A stretch of 64,000 nt of DNA from Planosporangium thailandense (GCF_011947195.1 NZ_JAATVY010000017.1:91362-155361); one strand, 5' to 3'. Counted from the first letter of the stretch, positions 15,857-24,920 are shown. Made by a program: numbers and translations. The notes: a model not told the origin generated them from the letters alone.

Positions 15857-16213
15857 TCACGCTTGTTCCAGCCCCTCGCCGAACTCACGCATGATTTTGT
15901 TGCGCCGGTTGGAGATGAGCGCGTGGCCGATCGCGAGCAGCCCCACCACCGGCCACTCGACCGTTCCCAACACCCCCAACACGGCCAGGCCGCCGATGAA
16001 GGCCAGCTCGTCCTTGGGCGGTAGCTCGATCTCACCGACCACCGGCAGCCGCACGTGGCTGCTGTTGTGGCGCGCGGCACGCTCCGCGGCCGAACGCGGG
16101 TGCCGGCCGTCCCCGGCCGCCTCGTGTTGCCGCTCTCCGCCCGCCTGCGCCGCCCGGTCCTCCTGCGCTGCCGGCTCGCCACGCCCGGTACGCCGCCGTT
16201 GTGTCGTCGTCAC
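15857..16213 (-). CDS. 118-residue membrane protein, unknown function
   Basis: The N-terminal half (1-50) is highly charged, rich in Arg, Gln, Glu and Ala (TTTQRRRTGRGEPAAQEDRA), probably a disordered cytoplasmic part. Residues 50-110 are well formed: HVRLPVVGEIELPPKDELAF, hydrophobic GGLAVLGVLGTVEWPVVGLLAIGHAL, and a basic end with NRRNKIMREFGEGLEQ. The hydrophobic block could be a hairpin of two helices. Together with the neighbouring small minus-strand genes it forms a group of membrane proteins. No family recognised with confidence. Confidence 0.65.
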   Translation of the reverse strand: MTTTQRRRTGRGEPAAQEDRAAQAGGERQHEAAGDGRHPRSAAERAARHNSSHVRLPVVGEIELPPKDELAFIGGLAVLGVLGTVEWPVVGLLAIGHALISNRRNKIMREFGEGLEQA

Positions 16214-16334
16214 CCCGTACGCTCCTCGTCGTGTCGCGGTCTGGCGTCGGGCCGGCCGCCGAAGGCCGGACGACCCCTCTGCGAACCGGTGGCGCTACCC
16301 GCCGACAGCAGATCCAAACGGCGCCCCGCGGCGA

Positions 16335-16847
16335 TCAGAAGGCCTGCTTCTCCGACGTGGGCCGATGGTGGTTTCCGGTCACCACGCTGAACTGCCCGTC
16401 CGGCTCCATGTACACCCGCCGGACCTTGGCCAGGTCCTCGATGCCCTGCTGGCGCAGCTGCGACCAGAGTTCGTCCTCGGTGATGAGCTCGCGGCGCATG
16501 TTGCGGCGGACGATCTGCCCGTCCTTCACCAGCGATAGCGGCCGGGACTGGATGACGTTGCGCAGCGGCGGGAACCAGTAGGCCAGCAGGTCGAGCAGGA
16601 ACGACCAGCCGATGATCGTGGCGACCAGGATCAGGCCATCGGTGACGCTGTTGTACTGGGCGGACATCGCGTTCTGTGCGGCGTCAGCGATCAGCACGAT
16701 GACGAGCAGGTCGGTGATGCCCGTGGTGCCGCTCTGGCGTTTGAGGACGACCCGCAGCAGGAAGTACAGGGCAAGGTACACGATGCTGCCGCGCAGCATG
16801 ACCTCGAGCGGCGGGGTCTGCGGTACGAAAATCTTATGCAGGTCCAT
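16335..16847 (-). CDS. YetF/DUF421 domain membrane protein
   Basis: 170 residues, starting at ATG 16847. Three transmembrane helices lie in the first 95 residues (RGSIVYLALYFLLRVVL, TDLLVIVLIADAAQNAMSAQ, GLILVATIIGWSFLLDLLAY), followed by a cytoplasmic domain with the family pattern RPLSLVKDGQIVRRNMRREL, ITEDELWSQLRQQGIEDL and VRRVYMEPDGQFSVV. This is the YetF family, also found in Bacillus spore membranes. The biochemical role is not well established. The 289-bp gap 16848-17136 separates it from the divergent Mn catalase gene and should hold both promoters. Confidence 0.85.
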   Translation of the reverse strand: MDLHKIFVPQTPPLEVMLRGSIVYLALYFLLRVVLKRQSGTTGITDLLVIVLIADAAQNAMSAQYNSVTDGLILVATIIGWSFLLDLLAYWFPPLRNVIQSRPLSLVKDGQIVRRNMRRELITEDELWSQLRQQGIEDLAKVRRVYMEPDGQFSVVTGNHHRPTSEKQAF

Positions 16848-17136
16848 GGTGCCGGAGAGTTACCCGACCCGTGGTCACCTTATGCGGCGTTCTCCCCCGT
16901 TCGAGGCGTCGTCGAGAGGGCTCGCGCGGAGGCCCTCGTACCGAAGGGTCCCCTCCGGCCGCAGGACTGACGATCTCACCCGGGCTGCGCCGGCCCCGAC
17001 CTGAGATCTTCTAACGTGGACAGACCGCGCGCCGGTGGTCGGCGCCAGTTTCGGCGCCCACGCGGGGGGTAGCGGCACGGCCCGGCCTGACCCGGACCGG
17101 ACCGCTCCTGATCCATACCCACCGCGAGGAGTCGAG

Positions 17137-18039
17137 TTGTTCACCCACGTCAAGGATCTCCAGTTCGAAGTCCGCGTCGAAAAGCCCGATCCCCGGTTCG
17201 CCACCCTGCTGCAGGAGCAGTTCGGCGGCGCCAACGGCGAGCTCAAGGCCGCGATGCAGTACTTCACGCAGGCCTTCGTGCTGCGTAAGAAGAACCCCGC
17301 GCTGTACGACCTGTTCATGGACATCGCGACCGAGGAGCTGACGCACCTCGAGATCGTCGGCACCATGATCACAATGCTGCTCGACGGGCTGAACGACGAC
17401 CTCAAGCAGGCCAACGAGCTGTGCAACTGGATGCCGCTGGTGACCACCCGGGACGGCCGTGAACAGGTGATCCATCAGGTCGCCGTGAACCCGCTGTTCC
17501 TCACCGAAACCGGCGGCTGCGTGGACGTCGTCAACTCGGCCGGCACGCCGTGGATGGGCACCTACGTCAACGCCAACGGCGACCCGACGGTCGACCTCCG
17601 CAGCAACCTCGCGGCCGAATCCCGAGCGAAGATCGTTTACGAGTACCTCAAGCAGTTCACCGACGACCCCGGCATCCAGGACACGCTCACGTTCCTGATG
17701 ACCCGCGAGGTCGCCCACTTCCAGCAGTTCACAGCGGCGCTCAACGAGCTGCCCGAGAACTTCCCACCGGGCCGGCTGCCCGGCGACGACCGGTTCCAGA
17801 ACGTCGCGTTCAACATGTCCGACGGCCAGTCGTTCCGCGGGCCCTGGAACGAGGGGCAGGGGCCGTGGCCGCAAGGGGTGCAGTGGCGCTACGTCGAGCG
17901 GCCGATCGAGCAGTGGCTGCCGTCACCCGAACACGCCAACCGGGGACAGCAGACGGCGCCCGGCGGCAAGCCCGCCGTGCAGGGTACGAAGCCGTTCGTC
18001 CACACCGACCACGTCCCTGCCGGTGGCGCCCGCAGGTGA
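17137..18039 (+). CDS. Manganese catalase (ferritin-like)
   Basis: Dismutates hydrogen peroxide at a dimanganese site. 300 residues, close to the usual length. Dinuclear metal ligands are visible in the four-helix bundle: Glu in NGELKAAMQYFTQAF, Glu/His in TEELTHLEIVG, and Glu/His in TREVAHFQQF. I start at TTG 17137 because GCGAGGAG lies 7 nt upstream and homologues begin MFTHVKDLQF; the longer frame from 17035 is not coding-like. The C-terminus is Gly/Pro/Gln-rich and ends GGARR. The gene stands alone, divergent from the YetF-like gene. It fits with the redox-sensing regulator downstream and the universal stress genes later in the window. Confidence 0.92.
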   Translation: MFTHVKDLQFEVRVEKPDPRFATLLQEQFGGANGELKAAMQYFTQAFVLRKKNPALYDLFMDIATEELTHLEIVGTMITMLLDGLNDDLKQANELCNWMPLVTTRDGREQVIHQVAVNPLFLTETGGCVDVVNSAGTPWMGTYVNANGDPTVDLRSNLAAESRAKIVYEYLKQFTDDPGIQDTLTFLMTREVAHFQQFTAALNELPENFPPGRLPGDDRFQNVAFNMSDGQSFRGPWNEGQGPWPQGVQWRYVERPIEQWLPSPEHANRGQQTAPGGKPAVQGTKPFVHTDHVPAGGARR

Positions 18040-18150
18040 GGTGATGCCGCCTGCGCGGCGGCCGGAGCGCCGGTCGTCGCGCAGCGGTCGCCAGGACAGG
18101 CTGCTCCACGCCGGTGCCCCCAACCGCGTCGTGCCGCTCGACGTGCCCGG

Positions 18151-19482
18151 TCACCTCCGCTTCCCCGGTCCGGCCACCTCACCCGCGCCGCGCGCCGACG
18201 CCGTCCGGATCTGTGCCGGCGACGAACTCCGGTCGGCGGGGAAGTCGGTGAGGTCGCGCAGGTGACGGATCGGCGATCCGACGAGCGCGAGCGGCGCGCA
18301 GACGGTGACGACGGCGAAGACCACCAGGGTGGTCCGGCTTCCGAGCGCGCCGGCAAGGGCGCCGGCGGTCAAGCCGCCGAACGGGATCGCGCCCCAGGAG
18401 ACGAACCGGACCGTCGCCATCACCCGCGACAGCAGTTCGGGCGGGCTGGCGAGCTGCCGGTACGTACGGGTCGTGATGCTCAGAATCACGACGCCGCCGG
18501 CGAAGACGATGTTGCCGACGGCGAAGGCCACGTAGGCCGGCCAGCCGGTACCCGACGGGATGAGCAGGGCGCCGGCGAAAGCGGCGAAGCCCGCCACGAT
18601 CAGGGCGCGCGCGGAGCCGAGCCGGCCCGTGATCCGGGTGGTCAGCGCCGCGCCGACGAGCGAGCCGACGCCTTCGGCGGCGAGCAGCACGCCGACCAGG
18701 CCGGCCGGGGTGCGCAGGTCGCGGACCAGGTAGAGCGGGTAGAGCGCGAGCTGTGCGCCGCAGACGAAGTTCACCGCCGTCGCGGTCCACATACCCGGCC
18801 CCATGAGGGGGTGGCGGGTGACGAACCGCCAGCCCTGCCGGATCATCTCGCCCATCGGTGGCCAGCGGTCGGGCGCCTGGGCGCCGCGCGCGGGCAGGGA
18901 CCTCAGCAACAGCGCCGAGACGAGGTAGCTGACGGTGTCCACGAGCATCGTGGGCACGGCGCCGAGAATCTGCACGAAGAGCCCGCCGAGTGGTGGGCCG
19001 CCGAGCTGGGTGCAGGCGTGGGTGGCCGAGGCAAGACTGTTACGCGCCTCGAGCTGTTCCTTGCCGACGATGGCGGGCAGGAAGGTGGAGTTGGCGACGT
19101 CGAAGATCACGTTTGCGAAGCTGACCACGAGCGCGGCGGCGATGAGATGCGCGACCGTCAGGTGGCCCCACCACCAGGTCAGCGGGATCGACCCGAGGGC
19201 CGCCGCGCGGGCCAGATCGGCGGCGACCTGCACGCCGCGCAGCGGCAGGCGCTGGACGAGGACGCCCGACGGCAGGCCGATCACGATCCAGGCGGCGTAA
19301 CTCGCGGCGGCGATCAGCCCCATCTCGAACGCGGTGGCGTGGAGCACGGTCAGCGCGGTCAGCGGCAACGCCACCGCGCTGACCGCCGAGCCCACCCCAC
19401 TGGTCGCGCCGGCCGACCACCACCGCCAGAAGATTCCCGTGTTTCCTCGCGCGCGGCTATCGGCGCGCTCCGGACCGCCCAT
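18151..19482 (-). CDS. MFS transporter, EntS/DHA3-like exporter
   Basis: 443 residues with about 12 hydrophobic segments. The N-terminal half has SGVGSAVSAVALPLTAL and GLPSGVLVQRLPLRGVQ, the typical helix 2-3 loop of DHA3-type drug/siderophore exporters. The start at ATG 19482 follows GGGGAGGAG; a longer frame to 19731 crosses the divergent regulator and was rejected. The divergent HxlR-peroxiredoxin regulator and the palindromes between them make it the likely regulated target, so the exported compound may be redox-active or cause redox stress. Substrate unknown. Confidence 0.85.
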   Translation of the reverse strand: MGGPERADSRARGNTGIFWRWWSAGATSGVGSAVSAVALPLTALTVLHATAFEMGLIAAASYAAWIVIGLPSGVLVQRLPLRGVQVAADLARAAALGSIPLTWWWGHLTVAHLIAAALVVSFANVIFDVANSTFLPAIVGKEQLEARNSLASATHACTQLGGPPLGGLFVQILGAVPTMLVDTVSYLVSALLLRSLPARGAQAPDRWPPMGEMIRQGWRFVTRHPLMGPGMWTATAVNFVCGAQLALYPLYLVRDLRTPAGLVGVLLAAEGVGSLVGAALTTRITGRLGSARALIVAGFAAFAGALLIPSGTGWPAYVAFAVGNIVFAGGVVILSITTRTYRQLASPPELLSRVMATVRFVSWGAIPFGGLTAGALAGALGSRTTLVVFAVVTVCAPLALVGSPIRHLRDLTDFPADRSSSPAQIRTASARGAGEVAGPGKRR

Positions 19483-19513
19483 GTGGCCCGCTCCTCCCCC
19501 GTGGCGGCAGTAC

Positions 19514-19539
19514 GTTCCAAATTGGAACTGACTATAGTC
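19514..19539. promoter_or_regulatory. Two adjacent palindromes in the divergent MFS/HxlR promoter region
   Basis: GTTCCAA-A-TTGGAAC (19514-19528) is a perfect 15-bp palindrome, and GACTATAGTC (19530-19539) is a perfect 10-bp palindrome next to it. They lie in the only AT-rich part of the 88-bp space between the two start codons, 32 nt from each. HxlR proteins bind as dimers to such sites between divergent genes, so this is the expected operator. TATAGT could also serve as a -10 element for the regulator gene. Confidence 0.65.
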
Positions 19540-19570
19540 GTAAGGGGGTGGAGGGTGAAGAAGGTTAAAC

Positions 19571-20452
19571 ATGAAGCGCGCTGACCTCGTCGATGCCGAC
19601 TGCGGCATCACACAGGCGCTGGACGTGCTGGGCGACGGGTGGACATTCCTGATCGTGCGCGACATCGCCGGCGGCACCACCCGCTTCGATGCGCTGCAGC
19701 GCCAACTCGGTATCAGCCGGCGCGCCCTCACCGAACGTCTGACCCACCTCGTCGAGCACGGCGTGCTCGTGCGCCGGCCGTACTCGCAGCATCCGCCACG
19801 GTACGACTATCTGCTCACGCCGAAGGGCGAGGGGCTCCTACCGGTGCTCATCGCCCTACAGGACTGGGGCACCAGACACGTGATGGGCGACGGACACCTG
19901 ACGGCGACCGCCGACAATGCCTCAGCCGAGACCCGACGCGTGCACCGCCTCGTCGGCCGGCGACTGCCCCGGGTCACGGTGCTGCAGCACGACGGGCAGC
20001 CGGCGGCGCTCGACGGTTTCGGGGCCTGGACCGTGCTGTACTGCTTTCCCGGGGCGTACGCGCCAGCCGCCCAGGGCTACCCGCCCGGTTGGAGCGAGAT
20101 CCCCGGCGCCGCCGGGTGCACGCTGGAGTCGATGACCTACGCCTCCCGCCATGCGGCCTTCCGCGCCCTCGGCGCCCACGTCCGCGGTGTCAGCACACAG
20201 CGCCCCGACCAGCTCGCCGCCTTCGTCGCGCACGTCCGGCTACCCTTCCCGCTCCTGTCCGACCAGGACAACAAGCTCGCGGCCGGGCTACGGCTACCGA
20301 CGTTCCGCGCCGCCGGCGTCGACCGGCTCAAACGCCTGACGCTGCTGGTCGACCCGGACGCCGTCATCCGCGCGGTCCAGTTCCCGGTCACCGACCCCGC
20401 CGCCTCCGTCGACGACATGCTCGGACACCTCACCCGCCTGGCGTCCGCCTGA
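19571..20452 (+). CDS. HxlR-type winged-helix regulator fused to a peroxiredoxin-like domain
   Basis: 293 residues. Residues 1-100 are an HxlR DNA-binding domain: conserved Cys11 in DADCGITQALDVLGDGWTFL, recognition region LGISRRALTERL, and wing RPYSQHPPRYDYLLTPKG. Residues about 130-290 have a thioredoxin-fold peroxiredoxin pattern: LPRVTVLQHDG, AWTVLYCFPGAY, GCTLESMTYASRHAAFRALG, VRGVSTQ, FPLLSDQDNKLAAGLRLP and a C-terminal VDPDAVIRAVQFPV. Cys183 in AAGCTLE aligns with the peroxidatic Cys of BCP/PrxQ (TPGCTxE), while the resolving-Cys position is absent. This suggests a regulator with its own peroxide or thiol sensor. The ATG at 19571 follows GGTGAAGAAGG. Divergent from an MFS exporter. Confidence 0.85.
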   Translation: MKRADLVDADCGITQALDVLGDGWTFLIVRDIAGGTTRFDALQRQLGISRRALTERLTHLVEHGVLVRRPYSQHPPRYDYLLTPKGEGLLPVLIALQDWGTRHVMGDGHLTATADNASAETRRVHRLVGRRLPRVTVLQHDGQPAALDGFGAWTVLYCFPGAYAPAAQGYPPGWSEIPGAAGCTLESMTYASRHAAFRALGAHVRGVSTQRPDQLAAFVAHVRLPFPLLSDQDNKLAAGLRLPTFRAAGVDRLKRLTLLVDPDAVIRAVQFPVTDPAASVDDMLGHLTRLASA

Positions 20453-20460
20453 GCCGAACG

Positions 20461-20494
20461 GGACGGCGCACAGGAGATGTCCCGTGCGCCGTCC
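20461..20494. terminator. Bidirectional terminator between convergent genes
   Basis: GGACGGCGCA (20461-20470) and TGCGCCGTCC (20485-20494) are perfect 10-bp arms around a 14-nt loop. It lies between the convergent stops of the HxlR-peroxiredoxin gene (20452) and the MMPL gene (20514), as expected of a shared hairpin terminator in high-GC actinomycetes, which often lack a U-tract. Confidence 0.7.
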
Positions 20495-20513
20495 GTCGCC
20501 ACGTCAAGGGCGG

Positions 20514-22622
20514 TCAGGTCGTCACCGTATCGGCCTCCCGTTCGGCCGGCTCGACGGCCACTGCGCCGCGACGCCGGTACAGCGCGCTCGGCCACCACAT
20601 GAACCGGCCTGTGTCGATGTTGAGTGCGGTGACCAGCACCGAACGGACCACGATGGTGTCCAGCAGCACGCCGAACGCGACCGCGAAGCCGATCTCGGCG
20701 AAGGCGGTCAACGGCAGCGTGGCCAGCACCGCGAACGTGCCCGCGAGTACCGCGCCCGCCGACGTGATCACCCCGCCGGTCGCGGTCAGGCCGATCAGCG
20801 CGGCACGGCGGGCGTCACGCCGCAGGGCCTCCTCACGTACCCGGGTCATCAGGAAGATGTTGTAGTCGATCCCGAGCGCCACCAGGAACACGAACACGTA
20901 CAACGGGAACGACGTGTCCGCGCTCTGCCAGCCGAAGCCGTGCCGGAACACCAGCGCGCTGGCCCCCAGTGCGGCCGCGAACGACAGCACCACGGTGACC
21001 ACCAGCAGCAGCGGCGCGACGAGGGAGCGCAGGAGCAGCACCAGGATCACCAGCACCACCACGAGCACGAGCGGAATGATCACGTTGCGGTCGTGCGTGG
21101 CGGCCCGGCGGACGTCCAGGTTGATCGCGGTGCTGCCGCCCACCTGGGCGTGCGCTCCCGCGACCGCGTGCACCTTCGCGCGGACCCGGTCGACCGTGTC
21201 GAACGCGGCCTGGCTGTCCGGCGCGGCGGTGAGCGTGCCCTGCAGGTACACGTGACCGTTCTTCACCACCGGCGGCGTCACGGTCGACGGGTCGATGCCA
21301 CCGGTGGAGGCGAACGCGGCGCGTACCGCGTCGGCCGCGCCGGCGTCCGCGACGAGCGCGACCGGACTGCCCGCCCCGGCCGGGAAATGCCGCGCCAGGA
21401 CCTGCTCGCCGACGATCGAGTCGGGATGACCGCGGAACGACTCGGCGTTGGTCAGCCCGTTCGCGTCGAGCTGCGACAGGCCCAGCGCCATCGCGGCCAG
21501 CACGAGCGTCGTGGTGATCCAGGTGGAGCGCGGCCGGCGCGCGATGCGGTCGCCGACCTTGGCCCACACGCCCGTGGCGGTCGGCTCGTGCGAGCCCAGC
21601 GTCGGGCGGGCCGGCCAGAAGATCCACCGGCCGACCGTCACCAGCAGGGCGGGCAGCAGCGTGAGCATCACGCCGAGTCCGACCAGGATGCCGACCGCGG
21701 CGACCGGTCCGAGCCCCTTGGTGGAGTTGGTCTCCGCGACGAGCAGGCACAGCATGCCGATGACGACGGTCGCGGCGCTCGCGATGATCGCCGGGCCGGC
21801 CCGGTGCAGGGCCACCGCCATCGCCTCGTGCCGGTCGGCGTGCCTGCGCAGCTCCTCGCGGTACCGGGCGACCAGCAGCAGCGCGTAGTCGGTACCGGCG
21901 CCGAAGACGAGCACGGTGAGGATGCCGGCGCTCTGCGCGTTCACGGTCAGCCCGGCGTGCTTGGCCAGCAGGTAGACCACGCCCTCGGCCGTGGTCAGCG
22001 CGACGCCCGCGGAGATGACCGGCAGCAGCCACAGCACCGGGCTGCGGTACGTCAGCAGGAGGATCACCACGACCACGGCGACCGTGGCGTACAGCAACGT
22101 GCCGTCGATACCCGCGAACGCCTTGCTGGAGTCGGCCGCGTTACCGGCGGGGCCGGTGACGTGCACGGACAGGCCGGGATCGCCGGCGGCGGTCTTCTTG
22201 ATGGACGCCACCATGTCGCCGGCCTTGGCCCAGCCGTCCTTGCCGAGGTCGAGCGGGATGATCACCTGCACGGCCTTGCCGTCGGCCGACGGCAGCGGCC
22301 GGACCGTACCGTCGAGCGATCCCAACCGGCCGAACGACGCGACGTCAGAGGCGATCTTGGTCCGGTCGGCCTCGGTCAGGCCCTGCGGGCGCTCGTACAC
22401 CACGACGGCCGGGACCGTGTCGGGCGAGGTGAAGCTGGACTGGATGGCCAGCACCTTGGTGGACTCGGCCGCACTGGGCAGCCAGGACTGCGCGTCGTTC
22501 TTCTCCACGCCGGTCAACTTGCCGGCCAGTCCGCCGGCGACGCCGAAGACCACCAACCAGAAGACGATGATGACGTACTTCAACCTGCGATGAGCGATGA
22601 GGCTGGCAGCCGCCTTCGCCAT
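20514..22622 (-). CDS. MMPL-family RND transporter
   Basis: 702 residues, in the usual 700-750 range. Two similar halves each have a long extracellular loop and about six helices. The N-terminus HRRLKYVIIVFWLVVFGVAG is followed by a loop with NDAQSWLPSAAESTKVL, typical of actinobacterial MMPL proteins. A motif FGAGTDYALLLVARYREEL in the first half and ALGIDYNIFLMTRVREEAL in the second contain the paired Asp-Tyr proton-relay residues. These pumps export lipids, siderophores or other hydrophobic products using the proton gradient. The ATG at 22622 has GGGGGGAAG directly upstream; the ATG at 22688 does not. Stands alone, so the cargo cannot be inferred. Confidence 0.9.
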   Translation of the reverse strand: MAKAAASLIAHRRLKYVIIVFWLVVFGVAGGLAGKLTGVEKNDAQSWLPSAAESTKVLAIQSSFTSPDTVPAVVVYERPQGLTEADRTKIASDVASFGRLGSLDGTVRPLPSADGKAVQVIIPLDLGKDGWAKAGDMVASIKKTAAGDPGLSVHVTGPAGNAADSSKAFAGIDGTLLYATVAVVVVILLLTYRSPVLWLLPVISAGVALTTAEGVVYLLAKHAGLTVNAQSAGILTVLVFGAGTDYALLLVARYREELRRHADRHEAMAVALHRAGPAIIASAATVVIGMLCLLVAETNSTKGLGPVAAVGILVGLGVMLTLLPALLVTVGRWIFWPARPTLGSHEPTATGVWAKVGDRIARRPRSTWITTTLVLAAMALGLSQLDANGLTNAESFRGHPDSIVGEQVLARHFPAGAGSPVALVADAGAADAVRAAFASTGGIDPSTVTPPVVKNGHVYLQGTLTAAPDSQAAFDTVDRVRAKVHAVAGAHAQVGGSTAINLDVRRAATHDRNVIIPLVLVVVLVILVLLLRSLVAPLLLVVTVVLSFAAALGASALVFRHGFGWQSADTSFPLYVFVFLVALGIDYNIFLMTRVREEALRRDARRAALIGLTATGGVITSAGAVLAGTFAVLATLPLTAFAEIGFAVAFGVLLDTIVVRSVLVTALNIDTGRFMWWPSALYRRRGAVAVEPAEREADTVTT

Positions 22623-22755
22623 ACTTCCCCCCGAGCGGGTACACGAAATATCAATTAGGGCACCGCCATGGTGACGGCAGTACGCCAATTGAGCATCCGG
22701 GATACCTACCCGCCTTCGTGCCCCGACCCCTAGGGGGTTCCCATGATTGGCTGCG

Positions 22756-22944
22756 TCAGCGGCGACGGACGCGCCAGACCGCCCCCAACGCCAGGACGAA
22801 GCCCAGCAGCACCAGGGCCGCCCGCAGCGCGGGCTCGCCCCGTACCTCGAGCACGACCGTGTTGACGAGCGCGACAGCGGTGAAGAACCCGAGGATCCCG
22901 ACCAGGATGTCGAGGTGGCGACGCACCCGGGTGGACGGAGGCAC
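22756..22944 (-). CDS. 62-residue two-helix membrane protein at the end of the sugar ABC operon
   Basis: GTG start at 22944, 5 bp after the stop of the second permease gene, so probably cotranscribed. Basic N-terminus, then helices LDILVGILGFFTAVALVNTVVL and ALRAALVLLGFVLALGAVW, ending in RVRRR. Not a known ABC component. Could stabilise the permease complex, or could just use the operon. Function not assigned. Confidence 0.55.
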   Translation of the reverse strand: MPPSTRVRRHLDILVGILGFFTAVALVNTVVLEVRGEPALRAALVLLGFVLALGAVWRVRRR

Positions 22945-22949
22945 GCCCG

Positions 22950-23825
22950 TCAGCCCTTCACGCCACCGGCCGTCAGGCCCGCGACGATCCGCCGTTGCAG
23001 CACGAGCACCAGGATGACCAGCGGCACCGTCACGATGGTGCCCGCCGCCATGACCGCCGTGTACGGCTCCTGATGCGGCTGGCTACCGGTGAACTGCGCG
23101 ATGGCGACGGTGATCGGCTGCGTCTTGTCACTGGACAGCTCACTGGCCAGCAGGAACTCGTTCCACGACGAGATGAACGCCAGGATGGCCGTCGTGAACA
23201 GCCCCGGCGCCGCCAGCGGCAGGATGATCCGGCGGAAGGCCTGGCCCGGGCTGCAGCCGTCCACCTTCGCCGCGTCCTCGAGCTCCCACGGCATCTCGGA
23301 GAAGAACGCGCTCAGGGTGTAGACCGTCAGCGGCAGCGCGAACGAGATGTCGGGGATGATCAGCGCCTGGTAGCTGCCGATCCAGTGGATGTTCGTGAAG
23401 AGCTGGAACAGCGGGGTCAGCAGCGCCACGCCGGGGAACATCGAGGCGCCCAGCACCACGCCCAGCACGATCTCCTTGCCGCGGAAGTTCAACCGCGACA
23501 GCGCGTACGCGGCGAACGTGCCGACCAGGACGGCCAGAACCGTCGTGCAGACGCCGATGATGATGCTGTTGACCAGCGCCCGGCCCAGGTGGTTGCCCAG
23601 GCTGGTGGAGAACGCCGTCCGGAAGTTCTCCAGCGTGACGTGCGTCGGCCACGGCGTGGTGTCGAACGTGTACCCGACCTGGCGGAAGGCGGTGACGATC
23701 ATCCAGTAGAAGGGGGCGAGGCAGAACACGACGATCGCGGCGACCTCGAGGTACCCGCGCACCGCCGACCGCGTCAGGACGGGACGGCGCCGGGTCGGGC
23801 GCGGCAGTGAAGTGGTCGTGGCCAT
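22950..23825 (-). CDS. Carbohydrate ABC transporter permease (MalG type)
   Basis: 291 residues, six predicted membrane helices, with the EAA loop that contacts the ATPase: MPWELEDAAKVDGCSPGQAFRR followed by IILPLAAPG. C-terminus GLTAGGVKG is the typical MalG/LacG end. ATG at 23825, 1 nt after the stop of the other permease, is preferred over an upstream in-frame extension. It forms the membrane channel with the adjacent MalF-type permease. No ATPase gene is nearby. Confidence 0.92.
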   Translation of the reverse strand: MATTTSLPRPTRRRPVLTRSAVRGYLEVAAIVVFCLAPFYWMIVTAFRQVGYTFDTTPWPTHVTLENFRTAFSTSLGNHLGRALVNSIIIGVCTTVLAVLVGTFAAYALSRLNFRGKEIVLGVVLGASMFPGVALLTPLFQLFTNIHWIGSYQALIIPDISFALPLTVYTLSAFFSEMPWELEDAAKVDGCSPGQAFRRIILPLAAPGLFTTAILAFISSWNEFLLASELSSDKTQPITVAIAQFTGSQPHQEPYTAVMAAGTIVTVPLVILVLVLQRRIVAGLTAGGVKG

Positions 23826-23826
23826 G

Positions 23827-24870
23827 TCAGATCGTCCCCTTCTGCTGCCGCTGCTGGGTGCGCACCGCGTTGGCGCCAAGGACCCTCACGAAGAGGAACG
23901 CGACGGCGAAGATGAAAAGGAAGGTCAAGGTGGACAGCGCAGCCGCCCGGTTGAAGCCCTGCCGGATCTGGTCGACGACGAGGATCGACAGGGTCGTCGT
24001 GGCGTGACCGCCACCGCCGCCGCCACCGGTGAGGATCGCCGGCAGGTCGTAGATGCGCAGGACGTCGAGGGCGCGGAAGAGGACCGCCACCATCAGCGCC
24101 GGCCGGATCATCGGCAGCGTGACCCGGACGAAGCGCTGCCACGCGTTCGCACCGTCCACGTGGGCCGCCTCGTAGACCTCGGCCGGAATCACCTGCAGCC
24201 CGGCCAGGATCAGCAGGGCCACGAACGGCGTCGTCTTCCACACGTCGGCGATGATCACCGCGAACCGGGCCGCCCACGCGTCTCCGGTCCACAGGATGTG
24301 CGTGTGCAGCACCCGGTTGGCCACCCCGTCGTAGGCGAAGATGAAGTACCACAGCTTCGCCGTCACCGCCGTCGGGATCGCCCACGGCACCAGCACGCTG
24401 GCGCGCAGCAGCGCCCGGCCGCGGAAGGACCGGTTCATCACGGTCGCCATCCACATGCCGAGCACCACTTCGATGCTCACCGTCACGACGGTGAAGAACA
24501 CCGTCGTACCGACGGAGTCCCAGAACTGGGCGCCGAGCGTACCGGGCGGGCAGGCCTTCGTCCCGCCGGTGGCGGACGTGCACTGCTGCAGCACCCAGTG
24601 GGTGTAGTTGGACAGACCGGCGGAGCCGCCACTGGTGAACAGCCCGGTCGCCGGGTCGAGCCCGGGGTCCTTCTGGAACGACATGACGACCGCCCGGACC
24701 ACCGGGTAACCGATCACCACCGCCAGCAGCACGATGGTCGGCGCGACCAGGAACGTGGCCAGCCGCCCTTCACCGGAGATGCGCCGCCGGCGACCGGCCG
24801 CGCGATCGGGACCGGGCGGGCGGCTTTCCGGCGGAGGCGGTGCGGTCTGCAGGTCGGTGGTGGCGGACAT
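23827..24870 (-). CDS. Carbohydrate ABC transporter permease (MalF type)
   Basis: 347 residues. The N-terminus is Pro-rich and polar, then membrane helices starting RLATFLVAPTIVLLAVVIGY. A long periplasmic insert of about 45 residues with two Cys (QQCTSATGGTKACPPG) lies between the first and second helices, longer than in the second module's permease. The EAA loop is IPAEVYEAAHVDGANAWQRF followed by VRVTLPMIRPA. ATG at 24870 with AGGGAGAG 3 nt upstream. A strong hairpin separates it from the binding-protein gene upstream. Confidence 0.92.
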   Translation of the reverse strand: MSATTDLQTAPPPPESRPPGPDRAAGRRRRISGEGRLATFLVAPTIVLLAVVIGYPVVRAVVMSFQKDPGLDPATGLFTSGGSAGLSNYTHWVLQQCTSATGGTKACPPGTLGAQFWDSVGTTVFFTVVTVSIEVVLGMWMATVMNRSFRGRALLRASVLVPWAIPTAVTAKLWYFIFAYDGVANRVLHTHILWTGDAWAARFAVIIADVWKTTPFVALLILAGLQVIPAEVYEAAHVDGANAWQRFVRVTLPMIRPALMVAVLFRALDVLRIYDLPAILTGGGGGGGHATTTLSILVVDQIRQGFNRAAALSTLTFLFIFAVAFLFVRVLGANAVRTQQRQQKGTI

Positions 24871-24920
24871 GGGCTCTCCCTGGAGTACCGAACGGGGGTT
24901 GGTCGGACGGTCGGGACGGC

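Noticed and set aside
20484..22658. 724-residue plus-strand ORF
   Set aside because: Antisense shadow of the MMPL transporter; composition dominated by R, G, H, Q and D without motifs.
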